Positions 10,217 through 19,577 of a stretch of DNA of 36,063 nucleotides are shown in pieces. The DNA is from Prorocentrum cordatum (taxonomy: Eukaryota; Sar; Dinophyceae; Prorocentrales; Prorocentraceae). Position numbers and translations under genes: made by a program. Location of the stretch: the NCBI GenBank assembly GCA_963575745.1, contig CAUYUJ010022071.1, positions 172,501-208,563 on the forward strand, written 5' to 3'. The notes beneath the pieces are model-generated. The model had not been told where the DNA came from. It worked only from the letters and a program-made list of their open reading frames with translations, and searched no databases. How positions within the stretch are numbered: the first letter of the stretch is position 1; each line of letters starts with the position of its first letter.

Positions 10217-10426
10217 ACCTATCCTCCTCCTCCTCCTCCTCCTCCTCCTCCTCCTTCTCCTCCTTCTCCTCCTCCTCCTCCTCCCCTCCTCCTCCTCCTC
10301 CTCCTCCTCCTCCTCCTCCTCCTCCTCCTCCTCCTCCTCCTCTCCTCCTCCTCCTCCTCCTCCTCCTCCTCCTCCTCCTCCTCCTCCTCCTCCTCCTCCT
10401 CCTCCTCCTCCTCCCCCTCCTCCCTC
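10217..10426 (+). repeat. (CTC)n microsatellite, about 210 bp
   Basis: CTC with CTT interruptions at 10254-10270, then essentially pure with phase slips at 10283 and 10341. The six long frames over it are composition artefacts. Confidence 0.97.
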
Positions 10427-10585
10427 GCGGAAGCCCGCTGGGCTCGGGGCTTCGTGGAGGGAGGGTCCTCTCAGGGTGGGGCCGGGGAGCGGGCTCCGCC
10501 GGCTGCTCCCATGTCGCGCGCGCCTGCCTGCTTTCCATGGGGCCGCTCGGGGCGAGGCGGCGTCCAGCCCCACATCTGCCCCAGC

Positions 10586-10743
10586 CGCGCGCAGAGGGGG
10601 GTGGGGGGAGGGGGGAGGGCTTCTTAGAAGCACCCCTGCTTCTCAGAAGGCGCGGGCCTCATCTAAAGGCGTAAGGCCGGCGCCTGCTAAGCAGCCTCCT
10701 TCTAGGAAGCCCTCCCCCCACCCTCCACCCCCTTGTGAGCGCC
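10586..10743. mobile_element. Family C fold-back element, copy 1
   Basis: The left half runs GCGCGCAGAGGGGGG... to GGGCTTCTTAGAAGCACC. The right half is its imperfect inverse, CTTCTAGGAAGCCCTCCCCC, ending CCCCCTTGTG. The whole unit can fold into a hairpin about 75 bp long. I see no ORF or clear target duplication. Copies 2 and 3 are at 12550 and 19413. Confidence 0.8.
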
Positions 10744-10922
10744 GCCAATTTGCCCCGGCCCCACCCCGGTGCCCCCCCTGATGGGTGCCCGAGGCTCGGG
10801 AGGCCCGGGGCCCCCGCGATGCATGGGGGCCCTTTGGGAGATTGGGCTTCCAAAGCGGGGAGCAAGCGGGGGTCTTGGGCCTCCCGAGCGTGCGGAAGCA
10901 AGCGGGTGGACCCCGCTAAGCC

Positions 10923-11142
10923 TAAGTCGGGCCTGTCCCTCTACAGGAGGAATGTTGAAACATAGTCAAAGTGGCCTGTGATGTTTTTCTATGTATATTC
11001 ACTTTCTTTGTATATATACATATATGTCTATATATATATAGTTGTTTTGTCTTGTTCAAGAAAGAACGGGTCTCAATGTTTTTGCATGTTTTTGACATTT
11101 CTTCGTCCTCAATCCGCCTGTAGGAGGACATGCCCGACCTTA
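10923..11142. mobile_element. Family A MITE, copy 3, with internal AT insertion
   Basis: The left end is TAAGTCGGGCCTGTCCCTCT and the right end CCTGTAGGAGGACATGCCCG then ACCTTA. At about 220 bp it is longer than the family norm (about 155-160) because of a TATATACATATATG-type insertion near 11010-11040. Flanks are eroded. Confidence 0.88.
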
Positions 11143-11800
11143 CCCTCAACGGGAAAAAGCCGCTTGGCTCGTTACGTGGGGGAGGCCCAGGGCTCCCGCG
11201 GTGCGGGACCCCCCCCCCTCGCCCCGAACAGTCGGGCACTGGGCCTCCCGACGAGCAGGGGCCGAGCGGGTGTCCGCTGGTTCCCAGATCTCGGGGAACC
11301 CCGGGCAGGGCTCGCTTCCAATCTGGATCCCTCTGCTCGGGAGGGGCCCCTGATCCTGGGAAGCCGTCCCGAAAGCGGCGGCGGCATTGGAGAAGGAACG
11401 TCGTCCTGGGGCCCAGACCCTGGCGCATTCCTTCCTGTTTCACGGCGAGGTGGGTGGTCCACGTTTGGCCGCCCATCGGTCGCGAGATCCTGGGTTCCTT
11501 ATCGAAGGTATCCTTATCTAAAAGCTCCACCGTACTGAGAACCAAGCGGCTGTCCGCTAGACCCCCCTAAACGGAGTTGGTTTCCAATGGTTGGGCGGTT
11601 CATGCCCGGGCCCCTTCTACCTATTTGGATCCAAATACGGGGGGTCCTGAATCCTGGGCCCGGGCCCCCGCTATCTGGGACCTCCCAAATTGGAAGGGGG
11701 CCAAGCCCTGGGCTTCTCAAATATCGGAACCCAGCTGGGTTCCGTTTGGGCTGGTCCAGCAGGAATCCGCTGGGTTCCCGAGAACAGGGGCGCATAGGGT
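11143..11800. other. GC-rich spacer without a supported gene
   Basis: No gene is supported. Short recurring phrases of the type GGGAACCC(A)GC(T/G)GGG and CCCGGGCCCC appear several times (11250-11780), suggesting an old degenerate repeat. Frames here are open on both strands with no domain signal. Confidence 0.5.
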
Positions 11801-11804
11801 TCTT

Positions 11805-11954
11805 TGCCCTCTCGTGGAAGCTCGCCCCGGGGGCCTTGGTGGAGGGGCCACCAGTCTGGTTCCCATGCTTCGTCGCTGTGGGTGTGCGGGCACTGGCAAC
11901 CAAGCGTGCGCTCACCCACCCCCCTTCACCCCCCCTTTAGGTCACACCGCCTCT
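11805..11954 (-). repeat. Inverted copy of the 8665-8950 block, lacking the GT expansion
   Basis: Read on the minus strand this matches 8665-8950: GAGAGGCGGTGTGACCTAAA, then a very short G-rich stretch where the other copy has about 150 bp of GT. After that come GTGAGCGCACGCTTGGTTGC and GACGAAGCATGGGAACCAGA. It adjoins an inverted family B element, so a composite block of at least 300 bp has been duplicated in opposite orientation 3 kb apart. Confidence 0.85.
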
Positions 11955-12130
11955 CCCAGACCCCCGACGTCATGATTTGTTCATAACGCCGACCCTCAAG
12001 GGTCTCGACACATTCCCCGGGACGGGTTTTTAATCATGAGTCGTTTTTGACGGTCCCGAGGCCCGGCAAGGGCCCCCCGAGGCCGAAAATATGGAAAAGT
12101 TTCCCGTCATGATTTTTTCATTACCCGAGG
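11955..12130 (-). mobile_element. Family B TIR element, inverted
   Basis: It reads CCCAGACCCCCGACGTCATG, CCCCGGGACGGGTTTTTAATC, GACGGTCCCGAGGCCCGG, GGCCGAAAATATGGAAAAG and CCCGTCATGATTTTTTCATT, then ACCCGAG: a well-kept copy in reverse orientation. Confidence 0.85.
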
Positions 12131-12260
12131 GGAGCTGGGCTTAACGACCGCCCGACCACATGGATCCGTGTAAATGCCCGCCCCTGCGTCATTACCCGAG
12201 GGGGGCTGGGCTGAACGACCGCCCGACCACATGGATCTGTGTAGTGCCCGTCCCTGGGCT
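12119..12260 (+). repeat. About 71-bp tandem duplication
   Basis: Two adjacent units start at CATTACCCGAGGGG (about 12119 and 12190). Each holds ACGACCGCCCGACCACATGG and CGTGTA/CTGTGTAG variants. The first unit starts within the family B terminus. Confidence 0.88.
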
Positions 12261-12549
12261 ATTCTCCCCTGTCGTCGCCCCGAGCTCCACGTGCGGGTGG
12301 CGCCAACGGAGGGGGGGGGGGGGGGGCGAACGTGGAGCGCGCTGCCAGGTCGAGGTGAGAGAAGCTGAGACGAAGTGAGAGAAATTGAGAAAGTTCAAAA
12401 CAGATTGAGAGAGATGGAGACAGCTCGAGTTGTAGTTCGGGCGGTTTGGTGATGCTTGGAGCGCCGCTTGGCTTGCAAACGTGGCGGCTGCCCGCCCCCC
12501 ATGTCCGCCACCCCCATGTGGAGTGGCATGATCGTCGCCCCCCCTTGGC

Positions 12550-12703
12550 GGCGCGCACAAGGGGGTGGAGGGTGGGGGGAGGGCTTCCTAGAAGGAGGCT
12601 GCTTCTTAGCAGGCGCCGGCCTTATAGACAAGGCCCGCGCCTTCTAAGAAGCAGGGGTGCTTCTAAGAAGCCCTCCCCCCTCCCCCCACCCCCCTCTGCG
12701 CGT
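12550..12703. mobile_element. Family C fold-back element, copy 2 (opposite orientation)
   Basis: It is the reverse complement of copy 1: GCGCGCACAAGGGGGTGGAG at the left, GGGCTTCCTAGAAGGAGGC inside, and GCTTCTAAGAAGCCCTCCCC to the CTCTGCGCG end at the right. A phrase CCGCCACCCCCATG...TGATCGTCGCCCCC flanks it at 12503 and 12807, another direct duplication. Confidence 0.82.
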
Positions 12704-13027
12704 GGCTGGCCCTCCCCCCATCCTGTGGCTCTGCCGTGTTCCTGCCCGCAGCGCACACCGCCAGAGGCGGCGGAGAGCTTGAGAGCTCCACCTGCCAAAA
12801 ATCTCCGCCACCCCCATGAGGAGCTGCCTGATCGTCGCCCCCTCCCCCCCCCCCGCATCCCTGAGGCAGCGCGGCGCCGCCGCCGCCGCCGGCCAGGCGG
12901 CCGCGCTCGCCGCGAGGCGCGGCGGGCCTGGAGTCGTCCTCGCCGCTGCTGGCCCCCCTCCGATGGGGAGGGCGATGGCGCAAGGGGGGGGGCCGATGTC
13001 GGGCGCAGCGTTCGGCCCGGGCCCCCG

Positions 13028-13203
13028 CGGGTGCGGAACAAAATCACGGCGGGAGGTTGTTCCGTAGGTTCGGCCCCTGGGGGCCCTTGCCGAGCCCCAG
13101 GGCCGTCAAAGGACGACTGAGGATGAAGAGCCGGTGCAGGGGAACGGGTCGAGACCCCTGAGGGCCGACAGTGTGACAAAGACCATAACGTCGGGGGTCT
13201 GGG
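13028..13203 (+). mobile_element. Family B TIR element
   Basis: It carries AAATCACGGCGGGAGGTTG, GGCCCCTGGGGGCCCTTGCC, GGGCCGTCAAAGGACGACTG, GGATGAAGAGCCGGTGCAGG, GGGTCGAGACCCCTGAGGG and AACGTCGGGGGTCTGGG. The left terminus is eroded. Confidence 0.82.
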
Positions 13204-13499
13204 TTGGGAGGGGACTTTTCCTGTCGGCAGCGCGGCGGGACGATGCGCTCCAGCACGGCAGCGATGCAGGAGCATTACAGAGCGAATTGGCCGGCATGCA
13301 GGAGTAGGGAGAAAGATAATTAGGTGTTAGTTAGGGGGGGACATGTTCAGGGGTGTTCGAGGTTCGAGGCTTTCGGACGTGTTCGTCCGCTCTCGTCGGC
13401 GGGATGCGCTGCAGCGGCTGCGTCTCGCCGAGGGCGTTTCGGGAGCGCCCAGAGGTCGTCCCGCACGGCCGCGGGAAACCCGAGTTATGACCCGAAGGT

Positions 13500-13568
13500 C
13501 GGGCGATGCTCACGAGGGCGATGCTCAAGAGGGCGACGCTCAAGAGGAGGGCGGTGCTCAAGAGGCCT
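13500..13568 (+). repeat. 15-bp tandem repeat, about 4.5 units
   Basis: GGCGATGCTCACGAG, GGCGATGCTCAAGAG, GGCGACGCTCAAGAG and a longer last unit. It abuts the target duplication of family A copy 4. Confidence 0.85.
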
Positions 13569-13574
13569 GAGCAT

Positions 13575-13733
13575 TAAGTCGGGCATGTCCCTCTACAGGA
13601 GGAATATGCAAAAATAGTAAGACATATAGTTTGCGGACGATGCTTGACAATGTTTGACTATGTTCGATTATTTGTTTATGGGTATTTTAAATTTCTCCGC
13701 CCAAAATCTGACTGTAGGAAGACATGCCCGACA
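13575..13733. mobile_element. Family A MITE, copy 4
   Basis: It runs from TAAGTCGGGCATGTCCCTCT to GAAGACATGCCCGACA and is flanked by TGAGCAT at 13568-13574 and 13734-13740, a clean 7-bp target duplication. The 159-bp AT-richer interior has no coding capacity, so this is a non-autonomous element. Confidence 0.92.
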
Positions 13734-13791
13734 TGAGCATCACCCTCCTCCCAGACATCAGACGTCGCGATGCTGAAGCAGATCTCCACTG

Positions 13792-13953
13792 TTAAGTCGG
13801 GCGTGTCCCTCTACAGGAGGAATATTCAAACATAGTCCAGAAATACAGCGGGGACGATGTTTTGAATTATTTTCTTGCTATTTTAGAATTTTTGTTTAGT
13901 CTTTTAATTTTTCCGCCAAGCTCAGCCTGTAAGAGGACATGCCCGACCAGGCC
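13792..13953. mobile_element. Family A MITE, copy 5
   Basis: The left end is TTAAGTCGGGCGTGTCCCTC and the right end CCTGTAAGAGGACATGCCCG then ACC. CCACTG flanks it at 13786-13791 and 13954-13959. It lies only 58 bp from copy 4 in the same orientation. Confidence 0.9.
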
Positions 13954-13965
13954 CCACTGGTCTGG

Positions 13966-14045
13966 ATGCCTTCATGGGGGCGGGCTTCTCACCCTGAGTC
14001 TTCGTTGATGGTCTGGGGACCCGGCAACGGCCCCCGGAAGCAACG
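13966..14045 (-). mobile_element. Family B fragment, inverted
   Basis: It retains CACCCTGAGTCTTCGTTGATG, GGTCTGGGGACCCGGCAACG and GGCCCCCGGAAG in the reverse-orientation order. Both ends are missing. Confidence 0.65.
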
Positions 14046-14076
14046 CAAATGCAACAGCCTTGAGCGTGATGACCTT

Positions 14077-14195
14077 AGTAGGAGGAGGGGGAGGAGGAGG
14101 AGGAGGAGGAGGAGGAGGAGGAGGAGGAGGAGGAGGAGGAGGAGGAGGAGGAGGAGGAGGGAGGAGGGAGGAGGGAGGAGGGAGGAGGGGAGGGG
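14077..14195 (+). repeat. (GGA)n microsatellite
   Basis: Pure GGA/AGG triplets to about 14159, then GGAGGGA heptamer variants. Confidence 0.97.
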
Positions 14196-14380
14196 GGGAG
14201 GAGGCCCCCCTGGCCCTCGAGGGAGCAGCGAGAGCACGCCTCCACGACTCCGTCGCCGCCCGCCGCCGCTTGCGGCCCTCTCGGCACTCGGGCCCGACTC
14301 CTTCCGAGGTGCGGCGTCTTGCGCTTCCCCCGGCGCTCTTCCCCTGCAGCGTCTCACTCCCTCCCCTCCCTCCACCGTCT

Positions 14381-14625
14381 CTGCGGGCCCGAGGCTCCGC
14401 CAGTCTCGTCTCCAGGGGATCAACAAGTAGCATACACACAAAAACTCGGAGGTCCGCGCGGCTTTCTCGGATCGGCGCTGGGGCCCCCTGGCGGCGCCTC
14501 CGCGCGCCGGGGAGGCGGGTCCAGCGCCGATCCGAGAAAGCCGCGCGGACCTCCGAGTTCTTATGTGTATGTCATGTTTCGTTCCCCCAGTCTCTGCGGG
14601 CCCGAGGCTCCGCCATTCTCGTCTC
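14381..14625 (+). repeat. Direct duplication flanking the family D hairpin
   Basis: The phrase TCTGCGGGCCCGAGGCTCCG plus CCA.TCTCGTCTCC occurs at about 14381-14415 and again at 14591-14625, on either side of the 14431-14571 hairpin. The hairpin either inserted between duplicated segments or was duplicated with them. Confidence 0.75.
14431..14571. mobile_element. Family D hairpin: 51-bp arms, 39-bp loop
   Basis: The left arm 14431-14481 (CATACACACAAAAACTCGG... to GGCGCTGG) and right arm 14521-14571 (CCAGCGCC... to TTATGTGTATG) are reverse complements at about 49 of 51 positions. The loop is GC-rich. Such an arm match in so diverged a landscape points to a recent or conversion-maintained fold-back element. 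A half copy lies at 14834 and a degraded one at 22727. Confidence 0.9.
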
Positions 14626-14833
14626 CCCCCTCTCTCCTGCCCGTGGCGTCGTGCCGTGTCGACGCTCTCGACCGCCTCACATCTACAGAACGCCAGGTGT
14701 TTTCGCGCGATGGCGTGCCACGTGCAGTTATACTTCACTCGCGCCGCCGCTGGAGGGGATAAGGTCGTGGCGACGCGGCGGCGGCCCCGGCGCGGGCGTG
14801 TTCGAGGTTGTTGACTTAGGGGAACAAACAATG

Positions 14834-14895
14834 GCATAAACATAAAAACTCGGAGGACCGCGCGGATTTCTCGGATCGGCGCTGGGGCCCCCTCC
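14834..14895 (+). mobile_element. Family D half copy
   Basis: It repeats the left arm of the hairpin (CATAAACATAAAAACTCGG then CGGATTTCTCGGATCGGCG and CTGGGGCCCCCT). The right arm is absent. Confidence 0.8.
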
Positions 14896-14973
14896 CTGTC
14901 GCGCGGAGCGCGCCAGGGGCGGCGCCCGGCGGCACGGAGAGAACCCCCTAGATCGGGGCGACGCCAACCCCGA

Positions 14974-15125
14974 CCCCCGATGTCGACCCTGAGAGGTCTC
15001 GACCCATTCCCCAGGACCGGTTTTCATCGTGAGTCGTTTTTTGACGGTCCCGAGGGCCGGTGAGGAATTCCATAGGCCGAAAATATGGAAAAGCCTCCCT
15101 TCATTCCCGTCGTGACTGACCACCT
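14974..15125 (-). mobile_element. Family B element, inverted, left end truncated
   Basis: It reads GACCCCCGATGTCGACCCTG, CATTCCCCAGGACCGGTTTT, GTCGTTTTTTGACGGTCCC and GGCCGAAAATATGGAAAAGC, then CCGTCGTGACTGACC. The usual ATGATTTCTTCA segment near its left end is deleted. Confidence 0.8.
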
Positions 15126-15750
15126 CACCGAACCTGGCGCAGCCGATCTTGAACCCAGGATCGGTATACTTACGCGTCCTCCTGACCAAGTTCAGGAGGG
15201 GAAAACACACAGACACATTTAATCGTCGACTCCTAGGAAAAAATGCGAAAACATTGGAAATGGGAGGAAGACGAATATCCAGAAACTATGGGAAATTGTT
15301 TGGAATCCTGGGGCGTGTGCCGCTTTATTTGTGTGTTGTGGGCCCCTTCGAAAAAGAAGTGGCACAAGGTCTTCAGGGATCGAGGGGACGCGTGTTCCAT
15401 TGGATCTGGGCAGGTCTCTCCCGCCTCCGTCTCGAGCAGCACCGGGCCGAGGCAGATGCGCAAGCGACTCCTCGACTGGCAGGAAGTCCCGACTTCCGGC
15501 AGGGGCTCGCCAGCCCCCGGCCTCCTCGTGGCCACCCATCTAGATTCGCAGGAGCAAAGCAAAGGGGAGGTTGTCTCGAACTTCTGGCAGGAGCTCCCCC
15601 TGGGACGGCTCCGGGGACCGATATCTTCGATCCCCGAAGCCAGGCCTCAATAGGGGCCCCCTGCGTCGCTGGCGTGGCCCTTCGGCGGCCCTCCTTGCCG
15701 CCGCAGCTGGGCGCAGCTGGCGGATCTGGCCAGGATTCACCTGGGGAGGG
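15126..15750. other. Spacer without a supported gene
   Basis: A frame of about 217 codons (15149-15802) is open here. It runs straight into a family A MITE and shows no domain, so I do not call it. I see no repeat of note. Confidence 0.5.
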
Positions 15751-15758
15751 GTCAAGCG

Positions 15759-15911
15759 TTAGGTCGGGCCCGTCCCTCTACAGGAGGAGTATTCAAAAAT
15801 AGTCGAAATGTAGTCTGGGGACTATTTTTTGAATATTTTTGAGCATTTGGGGGGCATTTTTGAATATTTTTGTTTTTTCGCCCCAAGTGTAGGGGGACAG
15901 ACACGTCTTAA
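15759..15911. mobile_element. Family A MITE, copy 6
   Basis: It runs from TTAGGTCGGGCCCGTCCCTC to GGGGGACAGACACGTCTTAA and is flanked by GTCAAGCG at 15751-15758 and 15912-15919, an exact 8-bp target duplication. It is the cleanest evidence for the 8-bp duplication length in this family. Confidence 0.93.
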
Positions 15912-15919
15912 GTCAAGCG

Positions 15920-16489
15920 GTAGATTTCTGACTGCCCGGACCTCCGGCGTCTTGAAGGAAAAGACAATCGCGGGTGGGGGAGCGGTGGAAGCGGCCGTGG
16001 TGGCCACGCCGCCGGACCCCTTCCTCGAGACATGGCCGCCTCGGACGCCCAGGAGGCGCCCGGAAGTCCAGCTGCGCGCTTCTCATCCGCCGACTCCCCC
16101 CCCCCTCTGCCCAGAGCTCCGACGCTCCAACAACAATTGGAGCGGACGAGAGACGGGGCCGAGAGCTCCCACCCCGCGGGGCCCGCGCGCCGAGTCAGAT
16201 GAGGGCGTCGGGTGCCCAGGCTCGCAGAGCTGAACATCGCCTGCACCACCAGCTCCGAGAAGCTGCGGAGCCGCTCCCCGCTCAGCCGCCTCGATGCGCC
16301 CGCTGCGAAGCGCAACACGTGCCGTGCTCGAGACGTCCGTGTTGAAACGTTGCGTGCTGTTTCAACGTATTGGTCCACGTCTTGGCGAACTTCTCGCAGC
16401 AGCCCTACCGTTTCAGTCTACGTGTTGAGCTCCGTATCAGTGCGCTGCGTGTTGCGTGTTTTGCGTGCCCGGGCAGCTGAGGCTCCCAG
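15920..16489 (+). other. Region upstream of the large exon, read as intron
   Basis: No exon could be placed with confidence. It holds a fragment related to the B2 terminus (GACGCTCCAACAACAATTGG at about 16115) and a TGTTGAAACG/CGTTTCAACA inverted pair near 16340-16370. The end, GGCTCCCAG|GAC at 16489/16490, is the proposed 3' splice site. Confidence 0.45.
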
Positions 16490-19077
16490 GACTACTATTG
16501 GTACTCCCCGGTCCTCCGCTCCGCGCTGAAGGGCCGCCAGGCCGACGTGGTGTGCTCCCCGAGGACGGAGGCCGAGGTGGTCGCCGTGCTGCGCGAGTGC
16601 TTCGCGCTCGGGATTCCCATCACCCCGCGCGGGGCGGGCACCGGCAACTACGGCCAGGCGGTGCCGCTGCGAGGCGGAGCCGTGCTGGACCTGAAGGGCC
16701 TCACGGGCTTCGCGCTGGCGCGGCGCGGGGTGGCACGCGCTGGGGCGGGGCAGCTGATGGGCGCCATGGAGGCGGGGCTCAGAGAGGCACACGGCCACGA
16801 GCTGCGCTTCTTCCCCTCCACGGTGGCGCAGGCGACCATCGGCGGCTTCGTCTGCGGGGGCTCCTGCGGCGTGGGCTCCATCAACTACGGGCTTCTGCGC
16901 GACCCCGGCAACGTGCTCGGGCTGCGGGTGGCGACCATGGAGGCGGAGCCGCGGGTGCTGGCGCTCAGCGGCAAGGACTGCCAGGCGGCAGTGCACGCGT
17001 ACGGCACCAACGGCATCGTCACCGAGGTGGAGGTGGCATTGGCACCGGCGCAGGACTGGCTGGAGATGGTCGTGGCGTTTCCCACTCTGGCCGCTGCCGC
17101 GGAGGCCGCCCAGGCCGTCTGCGAGTCGCCAGCCATCGCCAAGCGGAACGTGACCACTCTCGGGGCCCCAGTCCCTGCGCTGCCCGGCTTCGAGGGCCTG
17201 CTGCGACAGATTACCGCCGCCGGCGGCGACGCCAGCTCGGTGGCGGGCGCGGGAGCGGTGAACCTCATGTGCATCGGGGCCTGCTCGGTCGAGGGCGCTC
17301 GGGATATCTGCGAGCAGCACGGCGGGTTCGCTCACTGTGCTTACGAGAGCGGGAAGGGGGCCGACGGCAAGCGGCGGAGACCTCTGTACGAGTGGGGCTG
17401 GAACCACACCACCCTTCGCGCGCTGAGCAAGGACGAGAACATAACCTATCTCCAGTGCGGGTACTTCGACCCTGCTGGGCCTATCGAGTCCGTGCTTCAC
17501 CTGCAGGAGAGGTTCGGGGGTGCCGCCAACGGGGACGAGTACATGACGCACCTGGAGTGGGTGAGGCAGGGCGGGCGGGTGGGTGCCTTCGGGCTGCCGC
17601 TGGTCCGGTGGCGGAGCAAGGAGCGGCTGGATGAGCTGATCGCGTACCACAACGACCATGGGTCACCTGTGTTCAACCCGCACACGTTCGTGCTGGAGGA
17701 CGGCGGGATGAAGCAGACGGACGCGGCGCAGCTGGCGTTCAAGCACGAGAACGACCCGACGGGGCTGCTGAACCCGGGGAAGATGCGAGCCTGGGAGGAG
17801 GGCCGGCCAGTGGTGGAGGGCGTGCTGAACGCGTTCGACAGGCTGAGGGAGGGCGCGGCCGCACCGGACCTCGAGCCCGAGCCGCTCACGCCGGACATGC
17901 TCGCGGAGCTGAACGAGGGCGCGGCGGCCAGCGAGCAGCACGCGGCCGGCGCACCGGCTGCGGCCACCGTCGCCGAGGGAGGCCGCCGGGCCGTTGCTCG
18001 GCCGCTGAGCCCGCCCGCGGGCAGCGTGCGGCCGCCCCTCGCCAACTACACCCACGGGGCCCTCGTGCCGGGCGGCAGCGAGCTGGTGTTCCTCAGCGGC
18101 CAGCTGGGGATCCGCCCGGACGGCTCGGTGCCAGAGGGCGCCGGCGAGCAGGCCGCCGTGTGCTTCGAGAACGTCGCCGCGATCCTCGCGGAGTCCGGCC
18201 TCGGGCTCGAGCACGTCGTGCGGCTCAACGCCTACGTCAGTGGTCGGGAGCACCTCCCGGCCTACATGGCCGCGAGGGACGCCGCCCTCGAGGGCCTGCC
18301 GCCCGCGGCGTCCACCCTGATGGTGGTGGACGGCTTCTCGCGGCCCGAGCTCCTGGTCGAGGTGGAGGCGGTGGCCGCCGCGGGGGGGCCCAGCTCGCGC
18401 TGCCACGGCGGCGGGTCGGCGGGGCCGCAGCGCGGCGCTCGGCCGGAGCCAGGGACCCCGGCGAGCGCGCGGCCGCGGCAGGCCTCGCGGCGCTGGGCGG
18501 AGTGGACCACCGCCGACTTCGCGGAGGCCGACCTGTCCCAGGCGGTGGCCGTGCTGCCCCTGGGCGCCACGGAGGCGCACGGGCCGCACCTGCCCCTGGG
18601 CGTTGACGCGATGCACAACGCCGCCCTGCTGGACAGGGCCCTCGAGCGGCTTCCGCCGGAGGCCACGGTGCTCGCGCTGCCGCCGCTGGAGGTCTGCGTC
18701 TCTTGCGAGCACTCCGGCTTCGCGGGCACGCTGGAGGTGTCGGCGGAGACGGCTGCCGCCACTTGGGCAGAGATCGGCGCGTGCGTCGCCAAGGCCGGCG
18801 TGAGGAAGCTGCTGCTCTACAACTCGCACGGCGGCAACCACGCGCTGGCAGAGGTGGTGGCCCGCCGGCTGCGGCTGGACCACGGCATGCTCGTCGCCGT
18901 GGCCATGAACCTGGCGCAGGGCATGGCGCCGGGCGGCAGCGTGGCCGCGCTGTTCCCCGAGGACGAGGTCCGCTACGGCATCCACGGCGGCGCCCTGGAG
19001 ACCTCGCTGATGCTGCACCTGCGGCCGGATCTTGTGCGCTTGGACGCCGCGCGAGACTTCGCCTCCGCGGCGTCGAG
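16490..19077 (+). CDS. Large exon: FAD-linked oxidase + Rid domain + creatininase-family amidohydrolase
   Basis: The frame runs about 862 codons without a stop and holds three domains. (1) 16490 to about 17830: FAD-linked oxidase of the VAO/PCMH type. It opens DYYWYSPVLRSALKG, has the pyrophosphate loop PRGAGTGNYGQA (about 16625-16660), and ends with the classic DPTGLLNPGKM. (2) About 18010-18390: Rid/YjgF domain (ANYTHGALVPGG, LVFLSGQLG, VVRLNAYV, VEVEAV). The position of the usual catalytic Arg is Ala (codon 18308-18310). (3) From about 18495: creatininase family, with metal-site motifs GATEAHGPHLPLGVD (Glu 18572, His 18578, Asp 18605), YNSHGGN (His 18827) and HGGALETS (Glu 18998), then PDLVRLDAARDF. 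I start at 16490, not at the GTG at 16547, because family residues continue upstream to an AG acceptor at 16488-16489. I end it at TCGAG|GCGACC by loss of family character, but that donor is tentative. The substrate cannot be read from sequence. Confidence 0.88.
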
Positions 19078-19412
19078 GCGACCACCTGGCGCCGCCCTGC
19101 AGGCGCTCGAGGAGAGAGCCCTTCGAGGGGAGGAGAAGGGGGAGGGACTCCTGGCTCATGAGGGGCTCCAACTCTCGGGCCGCTCCTCTCATCAGCTGGG
19201 CCAGGGAACCAGGCGAGTGGCCGAAGTCCGCCGCGGCCAGGGGCGACCCATCGTTTCTCGTTCGGCGCTCCGCACGGGAGCACGATGGCTGTGCCGCAGG
19301 GGATGGGTGGACATGGCGTGGCCAGCCCGCCGCACGAGCTCCCCGCGCTCGGCCTCCTCTGCGCTCTCCGCCTGCCACAGCCCAGCCGTGCCCATCTCCA
19401 GCCTCCTGCGGC

Positions 19413-19577
19413 CGCGCGCAGAGGGGGGTATACGGGGGAGGGGGGAGGCCTGTGAGATGCACCCCTGCTCCTCAGCAGGCGCGGGCCCTGTCGACAGATG
19501 TCGGGCCAGCGCCTTCTGAGAGGCAGCCTCCCTCCAAGAAGCCCTCCCCCCCTCCCCCTGCCCCCTCCCGCGCGCGC
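19413..19577. mobile_element. Family C fold-back element, copy 3
   Basis: It has the same orientation as copy 1: GCGCGCAGAGGGGGGTATAC, a TGCACCCCTGCTCCTCAGCA core, and CAAGAAGCCCTCCCCCCCTC to the right end. The left arm has lost the CTTCTTAGAAG palindrome (now GCCTGTGAGATG). Confidence 0.75.

Noticed and set aside
13210-13300. Possible small exon reading SAARRDDALQHGSDAGALQS
   Set aside because: Coding-like over only about 25 codons, with no canonical donor and no family match.
13568-13580. TTAA target site of a piggyBac-type element for family A
   Set aside because: Clean 7-8-bp duplications lie outside the TTAA, which is therefore part of the terminus.
15149-15802. 217-codon frame
   Set aside because: No domain, and it ends inside a family A element.
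16032-16202. ATG-led frame MAASDAQEAPGS... as first exon of the fusion gene
   Set aside because: It overlaps a family B2 terminus fragment, runs to its own TGA at 16200-16202, and has no resemblance to the oxidase N-terminus.
16547-16549. GTG as the start of the oxidase
   Set aside because: Family residues (DYYWYSPVL) continue upstream in frame to an AG acceptor at 16488-16489. This is an internal exon, not a start.
19078-19519. Continuation of the large exon to the stop at about 19519
   Set aside because: Family character ends near 19077, the frame then runs into a family C element, and the true domain continuation is found at 20683.
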